A stretch of 40,722 nt of DNA. It comes from Bacteroidales bacterium. GTDB taxonomy: Bacteria; Bacteroidota; Bacteroidia; Bacteroidales; PWNQ01. Location: positions 1 through 40,722 of the forward strand of contig JAIPBW010000024.1 in NCBI GenBank assembly GCA_021738505.1, read 5' to 3'. Below, in pieces: positions 26,065-34,386 of this stretch. Every line of letters begins with the position of its first letter. Position 1 is the stretch's first letter. Made by a program: the position numbers and the translations under genes. The notes below the pieces were generated by a model. That model ran no database searches. It had not been told where the DNA came from and saw only the letters and a program-made list of their open reading frames with translations.

Positions 26065-26695
26065 TGTTTTTTATAAGCACATTAAACAAGCTTATCCCAA
26101 AGCTTCTGCAAAGCTCATCTTCTTAATTGAAATGAATCAGCTCTTTCTGAAAAAAATTCTTTCCTTTGACAAAATTCCCCAAAGGATGATTGCGCAGCTT
26201 ATTACCGGACTTAGCTTTGCTTTAAAAAAGCGAAATATAATATTCCCGTTTGATTTTTACTGTTCCTTAATATGCTTCCAGGGCAGACAAATATTCGCAA
26301 CTGCGGTTAGCTGGAAAAGCAAGCCGCATGTAGCAGTCTTAATGACATGTGTATCCATCGGCAAGGAGTTTTCCCGTTTATTCTCTTCTGTTAAAGAAAT
26401 TGAATTATGAACCATGGTATGATTAGCCGGCGGGCGGAATACACGCGAACATAATTATCAAGAAGCTTAAAAGCTTGTGCAGCGGGAGTATTACTAGTTA
26501 TGGCCAGCTCCCCCGAATAAATGACAGGATAAACATCTGACCTGTTTAGTGTTTGTTCTTAATGGTCAAGTTCAAAGTTTACCCCGCATTTATCAGGGGC
26601 TTGCGAAAATTTTAAACCGCAGTATCCGCCAGCCGGCGGATTAGAGGATTTAAAATTTGAGCAACAACCCAGAAACCGGACATTATTGACAGACA
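26065..26695. other. Convergent intergenic region with hairpins
   Basis: A 631-nt gap between two convergent genes. A frame open from about 26132 to 26410 on the plus strand encodes about 92 residues without recognisable features, no ribosome binding site and a cysteine-rich composition; I do not call it. The right part holds a 27-nt segment (26510-26536) also found at 14987-15013, and a composite hairpin at 26606-26658. Confidence 0.5.
26606..26658. terminator. Composite hairpin between convergent genes
   Basis: Outer arms AAATTTTAAACC (26607-26618) and GGATTTAAAATTT (26646-26658) enclose an inner perfect stem TCCGCC-AGCC-GGCGGA (26625-26640). It lies 38 nt after the stop of the minus-strand surface protein gene and can fold on either strand, so bidirectional termination is plausible. 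Confidence 0.5.
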
Positions 26696-29600
26696 CTAAT
26701 TAATAATGAGTTTCCGCGTCACCGACTCACCGTTCTCTGTCTTAATTTGTATGAAATAAATTCCCTTTTCCAGGCCGGGAGTAAAGTTATAATTCCTTTT
26801 ATCGCCGATGGATATTGTTTTGAGTAAACGGGAACTCACATCATAAATTTGAATCTGCCTGAGGCCATCTCCGGCCTGAATATTCAGGCTGGTTTCATTA
26901 AGCGGATTGGGAAATACTTTCACCTCAGCTTCTCCGGACATATTCACCACAACTATTGGAGAATAATGGAATTCTCCATTAAAATCATACTGTTTCAAAC
27001 GGTAGTAATTGTTGCCGTTAATCGGATGATTATCAATAGAGGAATAGTGCTTCAGTGAGTTGGAATTTCCGGATCCGTCTACTTTTCCGATGATTTCCCA
27101 GTTATCAACATCGGCCGATCTTTGGATGCTGAAATAATCATTGTTTATTTCGCTTGCAGTAGTCCAATGGAGTTTCACCTTATTGTCCTGTTCCGAGGCA
27201 CGGAAATCTAAGAGTTCCACCGGGAAAGGGTCCGTATCCCCATTACCTTCTCCAACTGCAAACCAATCACCGGCAGAGAAGTCCACGTTATTGAAAGTCA
27301 CTGTAGAGCCTGAAAAATTGTTCATGGGGATTTTCGAAGCATTTTCAAAATCACCGTCATCGGAATCAATCATCAGCACCAGGGCACCGAGGCTGTTATA
27401 CGTCCAGCCGGATAAATCAACTCTGACTGTCACCAGCCCGACATTGCCGGTCTCATCCACACGCCATACACGGGGCATAAAATTCCCAACACCATTGGGT
27501 GTGCCGGTCCAGGGCACGGTCAAGGAATTAATATCTCCATCAACAGCAGTGTTATCATCACCCCAGAACAAATAATCACCGTCTCCCAGGGAGCTGGCGT
27601 TATTTATACGCACGCGGCTTCTGCCTTTGCTGTCAGTATGCATGTTTGAAGAATTTTCCCTGCCAATTCCGCTTACATTGTGATAATAATGGGGATGGGT
27701 GGAATTGTCTTTGTCATAGGCATACATATCGTTTGCGCTGAGCGCAATATCATATTTCGACGAAAGATAATTGTGAATGATTTTCCGCTGTGCCGGGTTG
27801 ATTTCCATATTAAAAATGATAAGCTCTGCAAAATCACCGTTATATGTTTGTTCGCTTTCGTAATTGGCGTCTATTCCATCCTGCTCAGCTCCCAATGCCA
27901 GACATCCGCCCTGAGTTATTTCAAAAGTGGAACCCGGATTAACGGTAACTGGTGAACCTCCGTTTAAAAAATTATCGGATTGGTCATCGGAAGTATTCCA
28001 GGTACTTGTTACTATATTGAAATTGTTATCAGCAATGTTGAGCCCGGAATTTGTGTTGTGATTTGAACGATAAACCGTCAGGTCAGAACTGTTGATAAGC
28101 AAATAATCATTGAGATTGGCGCTGGAAGCATAGGATATGATTCCGTCCATATTGGAATTATTATTCTTATTCACAAAGATAGTTGTAATCTCACCCGTCG
28201 GGAAATCATCAAAACTGTTATGCACCAGTCTGTTTTTGTCCTGATCAAAGCGTGCCACGGGAAACCCGTTAACCACTCCGGAATAATATGCCGGGCGGAA
28301 AGAATTGTCCGGTTGGGAAAGATTGTTTGAATTCCCGGAAATGTCATCCCAGGTTGCAATACGGTCTCCGTCGTTTAAGCCCGGAATGTCTTCGGCTCTT
28401 GTCCATAATTTTACATATTCCGATTTGCCTACTCCGCCGGGGCCCTCATAACCGATAATATCGTCATTTTCAATGGTGTGAGTATGTTGATCATTCGTAC
28501 CGAGTCCCGCATTAACCGGGGAACTCATACTCAAAACCACAGTCTCATTTGTCTCAATATCATTATCGTCAAAAATGTTTAAGGTAAAATTGCCGGTGCT
28601 GTTACCTGCTTTGATTTCAAATACCGGGGAAGGAATGCTGTAATCCGTATTTAAAGTTGCCGAACCGGATGAAGCTATATCCACCTGGATATCTTTTTCA
28701 CTGGCAGCCGAAAGTGATATACCGATGCTCCGGCTGGCATTATTTTCAGTAGCAGAAGAAGATGTGGACGCAAACTCAATATCCGGCGCTACGTCATCAT
28801 CTTCGATGGTATATGTATGAGCAGAAGGAGATTGCAGGTTGCAGTTTTGCGGATTGGAAAGAGATATGACAATGGTTTGATCGTATTCATCCGTATTATC
28901 ATTAATGATGGAAAAATCAATGGTGGCAGTGGTAACTTCGGGATCAAAGGTAAGCTTTCCCGAACTAAAGCTATAGTCTGCTGTTTCTGCAGTCCCGCCG
29001 GTAATATCGTAATCGACATAGGTATTTGACGTATTGTCTGCTGCCGACAAGCTTACAGCAAGACTCACGTTTGTAACTGATTCCGTGGCTGAAGAGGCTG
29101 AGGCATCAAAACTCACTTTACGGGAGTTGTCATTATCATAGATCGTATGGGTAAATTCATCGTTGGCTCCCAGACTTACGCCTGTTGAAGGATTGGAAAG
29201 CTGGATTTTAAATGTTTCACCTGGTTCCGCGTCAGAATCATCCACCACATTTATACTGATGGTGGTTTGACGATCACCGGCTGAGATTGTGGCTGTATTC
29301 CCGGATACAGCTGTGTAATCGTCACCGGAAGTGGCTGAGCCTGCTACAGTGGAATAATCCACTGATGTATTTCCGGATGAGATGTAATTTATTGAAATGG
29401 TAGCGGATGCATCGGAGTCCTCCAGAGCAGAACCTGCAACGGTTTCAAATTCGATATACGGATCAATGGAGACAATCGTTACATAATCTCCGTCATTGAT
29501 ATCCACGTTATTGGCTACATAATCCGAACCTGAAGCAGCAAGCTCATAAATTTCAGCACCGGAACTAAAATCACCGTCATTATCCACCATAATTCCCCAT

Positions 29601-30688
29601 TTGGTGTAATTCCCGGATAAGGCCGGCAGAGAGGAATTGTCCACAGTTACACTAACTGTCCCCATACTTCCGGTTTCATCAAAACGCCATTCACGGGAAA
29701 TCCGCTGCACATTGGCCGGCGTGTTGGTAGTGGTCCAGGATGAAACTCCGGCATCATCATGTGCAAAAAGCAAATACTCATTATCCGAGTTCATTCCGGA
29801 GGGAGCGGAAAGTTTCAGCATCCCTGCAGATTGAGCCTCCGTATGCGTATTGGAAGAATTGTAGCGACCTATTCCGGCCAAATCATGAGCATAAGCAAAA
29901 TCATATGCATAACGATCATTGGAAACAGAAAGATTATATTTATTGGCCAGATAATTGGCCAAAATTACCCTCTGCGCAGAATTCAATGCCATGTTATATC
30001 CGATAACTTCCAAAAACTGTCCGTTATGTGTCTGGCTGGATACATATCCACCGTTGGGGCTGTCCTGTTCGGCGCCTATGGAAAGGCATCCATTGGCTGT
30101 AATGGATTGCCCGCCGGAGAGCGTGGATGTATAATCCTGGTTACCGTCAATCCAAAACTCCATATTGCCTCCTGAGCTTTGCCAGCTTCCGTCAATAATG
30201 TGCCAGTTGTTATCGTTCACGGAAAGAGATGAAGTTGTCGTGTTTTGGGAAACATACATCTTCAAATTATCCGAATCATAATACATAAAGTCGTTATCAA
30301 CGGCGGAAGATGAAGCATAGGAGACCATTCCGTCACCGGACTGTCCGTCATTTCTGTTCAAAACAATAAATGTGATTTCCGATGTTGGGAAAGAGGCGAA
30401 ATTATCCTTTACCAGCCGGTTATTCGGAGTCTCAAAACTCACAGCCGGAAACGTATTCTGTATGTTAGACCGAAAGTAAGGTCTGACAGTACCACTGGAT
30501 GAGAGATGATTGGAGTTACCCGAAGCATCAGTCCATTGGGATATACGGTCTCCGTCGCTGAATCCGCTCAGGTCATCTACCTTTAACCAAAGGAAGTTGT
30601 TGGAAGAGTTGCCCACTCCTCCGGGGCCGGTCTGCGCAAATACTGATATCGAAAATAATGTGGCAAGTATTAATAAATATAACCTCAT
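26696..30688 (-). CDS. Large surface protein: LamG-like/DUF8202 repeats, Calx-beta domains, type IX sorting domain
   Basis: A 1330-residue secreted protein. The ATG at 30688 begins a clean signal peptide (MRLYLLILATLFSISVFAQ); an upstream in-frame start at 30769 would bury it. Order: concanavalin/LamG-like domain opening with GPGGVG (about 21-235), DUF8202-like region (about 240-405, YDFAYAHDLAGIGRYNSSN), three Calx-beta domains (about 410-520, 523-630, 634-745), a second GPGGVG LamG-like plus DUF8202-like copy (about 748-1145), then a C-terminal sorting domain from about 1255 (VKVFPNP, YDVSSRLLKTI, GIYFIQIKTENG, VTRKLIIN). Acidic Calx-beta ends (DNDN, DDD) are probable calcium sites. Probably exported by type IX secretion and anchored or released at the surface; the adjacent PorP/SprF protein is a likely partner. 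Confidence 0.9.
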   Translation of the reverse strand: MRLYLLILATLFSISVFAQTGPGGVGNSSNNFLWLKVDDLSGFSDGDRISQWTDASGNSNHLSSSGTVRPYFRSNIQNTFPAVSFETPNNRLVKDNFASFPTSEITFIVLNRNDGQSGDGMVSYASSSAVDNDFMYYDSDNLKMYVSQNTTTSSLSVNDNNWHIIDGSWQSSGGNMEFWIDGNQDYTSTLSGGQSITANGCLSIGAEQDSPNGGYVSSQTHNGQFLEVIGYNMALNSAQRVILANYLANKYNLSVSNDRYAYDFAYAHDLAGIGRYNSSNTHTEAQSAGMLKLSAPSGMNSDNEYLLFAHDDAGVSSWTTTNTPANVQRISREWRFDETGSMGTVSVTVDNSSLPALSGNYTKWGIMVDNDGDFSSGAEIYELAASGSDYVANNVDINDGDYVTIVSIDPYIEFETVAGSALEDSDASATISINYISSGNTSVDYSTVAGSATSGDDYTAVSGNTATISAGDRQTTISINVVDDSDAEPGETFKIQLSNPSTGVSLGANDEFTHTIYDNDNSRKVSFDASASSATESVTNVSLAVSLSAADNTSNTYVDYDITGGTAETADYSFSSGKLTFDPEVTTATIDFSIINDNTDEYDQTIVISLSNPQNCNLQSPSAHTYTIEDDDVAPDIEFASTSSSATENNASRSIGISLSAASEKDIQVDIASSGSATLNTDYSIPSPVFEIKAGNSTGNFTLNIFDDNDIETNETVVLSMSSPVNAGLGTNDQHTHTIENDDIIGYEGPGGVGKSEYVKLWTRAEDIPGLNDGDRIATWDDISGNSNNLSQPDNSFRPAYYSGVVNGFPVARFDQDKNRLVHNSFDDFPTGEITTIFVNKNNNSNMDGIISYASSANLNDYLLINSSDLTVYRSNHNTNSGLNIADNNFNIVTSTWNTSDDQSDNFLNGGSPVTVNPGSTFEITQGGCLALGAEQDGIDANYESEQTYNGDFAELIIFNMEINPAQRKIIHNYLSSKYDIALSANDMYAYDKDNSTHPHYYHNVSGIGRENSSNMHTDSKGRSRVRINNASSLGDGDYLFWGDDNTAVDGDINSLTVPWTGTPNGVGNFMPRVWRVDETGNVGLVTVRVDLSGWTYNSLGALVLMIDSDDGDFENASKIPMNNFSGSTVTFNNVDFSAGDWFAVGEGNGDTDPFPVELLDFRASEQDNKVKLHWTTASEINNDYFSIQRSADVDNWEIIGKVDGSGNSNSLKHYSSIDNHPINGNNYYRLKQYDFNGEFHYSPIVVVNMSGEAEVKVFPNPLNETSLNIQAGDGLRQIQIYDVSSRLLKTISIGDKRNYNFTPGLEKGIYFIQIKTENGESVTRKLIIN

Positions 30689-30928
30689 AGTGTAAGTTTT
30701 TATTAACAAATTATTTACAAAAACCCTACCACAAACACAAAGCACTGTTTTAGTAACACTTATATCCACATTAAGGATTGAGATTATCCCACTCCGGGAA
30801 AATATTTACAATTTATATACGAAATGATTGCAGAACAAACACCATACCTGTCTCCTTACCACTCCTTCACAACACTATTAACATCAGAAAACATAAAGCT
30901 GAAATTCTGATTTGTGAAAAGTTTTGTT

Positions 30929-30936
30929 TAGATTTG
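30929..30936 (+). promoter_or_regulatory. Probable -7 element (TAGATTTG)
   Basis: TAGATTTG matches TAnnTTTG and is 36 nt before the ATG at 30973. The nearest upstream TTTG (30911-30914) is too close for a standard -33 element. Confidence 0.4.
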
Positions 30937-30972
30937 TTTAGCAGAAAACTAAAAAGCCCGGTAAAAAACGAC

Positions 30973-31395
30973 ATGGAACAAAGAGATTTATTAAAAGATC
31001 AAATTGAACAACTTGGTAAAGTTTTGGCTAAAATCCTGTCTGACTTTCCTGGATTGAAATCGAGCAATAATGTTGCTCGAGGCATTGAAATTTCAAACGA
31101 GCGTTTGCAAAATGAAGCAAATATCAATATTGATAAGTTAATCACTCTCCACAAAGCAGAATTGGCAGAATATGTCAAGAATCGAAAGCTGACAGAAGGT
31201 CATTTGGAAACTTTATCTGAATACTTGAAAGAAGCAGGAAAAGCTATAGCTGAGAGCAATAAAAATGAAGCACAATCATATTTAGCTAAAGCAATAGAAC
31301 TTCTTGATATTGCTGATGAAACTTCAAAAACAATGTCGTTTGATCGAGTCAATAAAAAGAATAAAATTAAAACCGTGCTCCAGGAATACATATAG
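30973..31395 (+). CDS. Small helical protein, possibly DUF6483-like
   Basis: I take the ATG at 30973 (MEQRDLLKDQIEQLGKVLAKIL), giving 140 residues; the frame is open 65 codons further upstream but that part is polar-basic and not protein-like. The protein is nearly all amphipathic helix with the pattern of tetratricopeptide-like or helical-bundle proteins (LSEYLKEAGKAIAESNKNEAQSYLAKAIELLDIAD). The opening resembles DUF6483 proteins, a loose match by eye. No signal peptide. Converges with the LytTR regulator gene 52 nt away. Function unknown. Confidence 0.65.
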   Translation: MEQRDLLKDQIEQLGKVLAKILSDFPGLKSSNNVARGIEISNERLQNEANINIDKLITLHKAELAEYVKNRKLTEGHLETLSEYLKEAGKAIAESNKNEAQSYLAKAIELLDIADETSKTMSFDRVNKKNKIKTVLQEYI

Positions 31396-31447
31396 CTTAT
31401 GCAGGTGAAATGCTAAATTCAGGAAACAACAATATTAATACCCGTTG

Positions 31448-32146
31448 TTATTTCTCCAAATGCGATAAAACATATTTCTTATAAGTTCGCGAAATCGGAA
31501 GTTCTTTTTCTTCAAGAAAAACGGATTCTGAATTAAAAGATTTAATCTTACTGGTTGCCACCAGAAAGGAATTATGAATTCTGATAAAACCAAATTTCTT
31601 TAAAATGTCTTCCATATTTGATAAAGAATCGTGTGTTATAATTGTTTCATCGGCACAGACTACTTTTACATAGTCTTTCAAACTCTCGATGTAATCAATT
31701 TTCAAAACATCAATTTTGTATGTTTTTCGATTGGCTTTAACGTTTATGAAACTTTGATTGTCGTTTATAATTTCATTATGACAAACCGGGTTATTCTTTC
31801 TTTCATAGAATTTATTAATGGCCATAACAAAGCGATCAAACGAAATAGGTTTTAATAAATAATCAATAACATCTAACTCAAATGCCTCTACAGCATAATT
31901 GCGATAGGCCGTGGTGAAAATTACTCCGGGATTAATTTTCCTCCGCTTCAAAAATGATATTCCGTCAATCTCAGGCATTTCGATATCCAGAAAAATCAGG
32001 TCTATACTTTCTTTACGTAATAGAACCATAGCCTGCAAGGTATTCTCACATTCGCCTATAAGTGCCAGATCAGGCATTTTTGCTATGTGAGTTTTAACCG
32101 CTTCCCTAGCCAAAGGCTCATCGTCAACTACAAGACATTTAATCAT
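31448..32146 (-). CDS. LytTR family response regulator
   Basis: A 232-residue two-component regulator. Receiver domain with acidic pair Asp8/Asp9, phospho-acceptor Asp54 (IFLDIEMPEIDG) and Lys in LLKPISF; then a LytTR DNA-binding domain from about 130 (INVKANRKTYKIDVLKIDYIESLKDYVKV to PISRTYKKYVLS). The gene start overlaps the kinase stop by 8 nt, so the two are translated together. Such regulators bind paired 9-10 bp direct repeats. Confidence 0.93.
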   Translation of the reverse strand: MIKCLVVDDEPLAREAVKTHIAKMPDLALIGECENTLQAMVLLRKESIDLIFLDIEMPEIDGISFLKRRKINPGVIFTTAYRNYAVEAFELDVIDYLLKPISFDRFVMAINKFYERKNNPVCHNEIINDNQSFINVKANRKTYKIDVLKIDYIESLKDYVKVVCADETIITHDSLSNMEDILKKFGFIRIHNSFLVATSKIKSFNSESVFLEEKELPISRTYKKYVLSHLEK

Positions 32147-33203
32147 TTCTTAAATTTATTGGTATGGATAAAAATACTAAATATTGCATCTGTTTTTCAA
32201 ATATATCAAGTTGATATTTTTCCTGATATAGCAAATCCAGGCGTTTCTTAACATTCATCAAGCCTATGCCATTGGTTTTATTTGTTATTTTATTCTGCGG
32301 TTTACTATTTGCAACATGAATATTTAACCCCTCATTTGTTTCTTTTATGGAAATATTTATCCATGATTTTTCCATGGATTTTGCTACTCCATGTTTGAAA
32401 GCATTTTCAATAAATGGAATAATTAACATGGGAGGAATTTGAATATCTTTCGATTTTAGATCGGTATTAAAATCAAGGTCTACTCGATTTGCGAATCGGA
32501 TTTTTTCAAGATCAATATAGTTCTTAATGATATTTATTTCGTTGGAGATAGCAATTTCAGGGGTATTAATCCGGTAAAGAATATAATCCAAAATATCGGA
32601 AAGCTTCATCACTGTATTTGCTGTTTGATCCGATTGTTTCATGGCTAATACATAGATACTATTTAGAGTATTAAATAGAAAATGTGGATTAATTTGTGTT
32701 TTCAACACTTGTAGTTCTGCTTCAACTTTTTCTTTTTGCACTTTTTGTTCCCGGAAATCCTTCTCGTTCCATCGTTTGTAGAACTTTATGGCAATGGCAA
32801 TGAAAACCACAAAAAACAGATTAAAAAAGAGCATTACGATATCGATCATTTCAGGAAACAACCGGTAACCATCAGATAGTAATTTTATAACTAATAACAA
32901 AGTGAGCAATAGCTGGATATAGAAAAACATGACAATGGTTACAAAAGCAAATGCAAAGAACTTTTTTTTCTCGTTTTTTAGTAAGAGATTTGGAATTAGA
33001 TGGTAATTAAATGCATATGCCGTTATGATTGCTACTAATAAGTTAATAATCGATGCACCAAATGTATAGCTGTTGATCTCGCTATATCTTTTATAGTAAA
33101 AGAAGTAAAAAAACCATACACAACCCCAAAAGATTATGTGCACAGACACTCTGGTTATATTTTTTACTGAAAGATCCATTGTTTTGGAATCCAATATCGG
33201 CAT
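32139..33203 (-). CDS. LytS/YehU-type sensor histidine kinase
   Basis: A 354-residue membrane kinase: four hydrophobic segments (about 20-37, 50-68, 83-106, 121-141), a short helix, then the His_kinase domain with phospho-acceptor His174 in NPHFLFNTLNS, the N box PPMLIIPFIENAFKHGV and the G box NGIGLMNVKKRLDLLY. No dedicated extracellular sensor domain, so the signal is probably read in or at the membrane. A second possible ATG is nine codons in (33179). Partner is the overlapping LytTR regulator. Confidence 0.92.
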   Translation of the reverse strand: MPILDSKTMDLSVKNITRVSVHIIFWGCVWFFYFFYYKRYSEINSYTFGASIINLLVAIITAYAFNYHLIPNLLLKNEKKKFFAFAFVTIVMFFYIQLLLTLLLVIKLLSDGYRLFPEMIDIVMLFFNLFFVVFIAIAIKFYKRWNEKDFREQKVQKEKVEAELQVLKTQINPHFLFNTLNSIYVLAMKQSDQTANTVMKLSDILDYILYRINTPEIAISNEINIIKNYIDLEKIRFANRVDLDFNTDLKSKDIQIPPMLIIPFIENAFKHGVAKSMEKSWINISIKETNEGLNIHVANSKPQNKITNKTNGIGLMNVKKRLDLLYQEKYQLDIFEKQMQYLVFLSIPINLRND

Positions 33204-33361
33204 AATTCCATTATAAAGATATAAATTTAGCTAATATACATTTTTAGTTATGCAATACGCAAAATAATGACGTATTTTTGCATTAATAGAGCTTAAAATG
33301 TAAATTTTATGTATAAAATGGTGCATCAGATAAATAAAAATTTTGGACTTGATTTTTGATT

Positions 33362-33369
33362 TAGGTTTG
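33362..33369 (+). promoter_or_regulatory. Probable -7 element (TAGGTTTG)
   Basis: TAGGTTTG fits TAnnTTTG and is 44 nt before the start of the small membrane protein. A TTTG at 33342-33345 is 16 nt away, shorter than the usual 19-21. Another TAnnTTTG (TATTTTTG) is at 33273-33280. Confidence 0.4.
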
Positions 33370-33413
33370 AAACATTCAAATTAAAATTAATGTCTAACTA
33401 AAATTTATCAATT

Positions 33414-33797
33414 ATGTCAATGTTCGAATTTTTATTTACAACACTTTCCGGTTTCACCTTCTTATTGATTGGATTATCTGTATTGGGTATAATTATTTAT
33501 GGCCCCTTTTTAAGCTTTAAGCTTTATCGATCTAAAAAGAAAGAGATAAACAAGACCAATATTGACGCTATGCTGGTTTTGGGCGTAGTAGTATTTATTT
33601 CCGGAATTCTTAATCAAATTGCAGGAATGATTGAGGCGCTTGAAACAATGATTGAAACAACTGACATTTCACCTCAGTTAGTGATGAATGGATTAATTGA
33701 ATCTTTCAAAATTCCTGTATTTTGTGCTTTTATGTTAATCATATCATTAATCTTTTGGTATTTTAACAAGAAGAAATGGGAAACACTAAACAGCTAG
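33414..33797 (+). CDS. Small ExbB/MotA-like membrane protein
   Basis: A 127-residue protein with three hydrophobic segments (about 10-33, 49-69, 100-121). The middle region (INKTNIDAMLVLGVVVFISGILNQIAGMIEALETM) and the following LVMNGLIESFKIPVFCAFMLIISLIFWYF have the character of the MotA/TolQ/ExbB channel family (the VMNGLxxxFKxP phrase), but it is much shorter than ExbB and no ExbD partner lies next to it. It is divergent from the LytS kinase with a 210-nt gap and may be the target or sensor partner of that system. Confidence 0.7.
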   Translation: MSMFEFLFTTLSGFTFLLIGLSVLGIIIYGPFLSFKLYRSKKKEINKTNIDAMLVLGVVVFISGILNQIAGMIEALETMIETTDISPQLVMNGLIESFKIPVFCAFMLIISLIFWYFNKKKWETLNS

Positions 33798-33992
33798 CGA
33801 TCTAATCCTAAACATTTCATCTGATGAGACCTCAGATAATCCCTCAGGAAAATATTTTTATGCTGGTGGAATTATTGTCGCAATTTTGGTAATGATTATC
33901 CCTCAATTTTTCATAGGAAGGGAAATATATAAAATTGAAAGAGGAAAAAATAACTCTTAAAATTAAGGATCAATCACCCTGTGATCCGTGAA

Positions 33993-34022
33993 CCTCTTGT
34001 CCCGGCTATCCGGGACAAGAGG
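33993..34022. repeat. 13-bp perfect hairpin
   Basis: CCTCTTGTCCCGG (33993-34005), loop CTAT, CCGGGACAAGAGG (34010-34022). The flanks AATCACC (33971-33977) and GGTGATT (34021-34027) can extend pairing on the outside. No T tract follows, so it is called a hairpin rather than a terminator. Confidence 0.7.
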
Positions 34023-34230
34023 TGATTAATTTGGAACAAACTTCGCCAGCTAAACCGGCGTTATTTCGTCAGGTAAAACAATCTCTGGCTCTCTGGAGTT
34101 TCCAAGCCTCTCGCCTGCCTTTTCAAAAAAATAACTTCATAAAACCCACAACAGGCAGGACGAACAATCTATCTGACTACCTTTAGCATGTCACAATACC
34201 AACAAAATCAGAAAAATATAAATAATAAAT

Positions 34231-34261
34231 CTTGATTTATTAAAAGTTATGTTTAAATTTG
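34231..34261 (+). promoter_or_regulatory. Probable promoter of the 1226-residue protein gene
   Basis: CTTG (34231-34234), 19 nt, TAAATTTG (34254-34261). The -7 box is exact and the -33 retains TTG. The predicted leader is about 120 nt. Confidence 0.5.
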
Positions 34262-34386
34262 CTAAGGGGAAACGTAAGATTCCAAATAAAAAACAATGAA
34301 AGGTATTTATTTAAATAGAATGCGGGTTATACACAACACATGTGAATATATAAACAAGTTACTTCATACCTCAAACAAAAAAAAAG

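Larger units (their letters stand above)
33798..34386. other. Non-coding region with a stop-free membrane-helix frame and hairpin
   Basis: A 589-nt gap. The first part contains a frame open from 33787 to 33960 that reads a hydrophobic helix (YFYAGGIIVAILVMIIPQFFIG) but lacks an ATG at its head. A 13-bp perfect stem lies at 33993-34022. The segment 34102-34116 recurs with one change at 40325-40339, and 34195-34214 recurs with one change at 38288-38307. The right end holds the promoter at 34231-34261. Confidence 0.55.

Noticed and set aside
26015-26410. 131-codon plus-strand frame after the PorP/SprF gene
   Set aside because: Starts within the preceding gene, has odd composition rich in Cys and Phe, and lacks a ribosome binding site; not supported, though a relic cannot be excluded.
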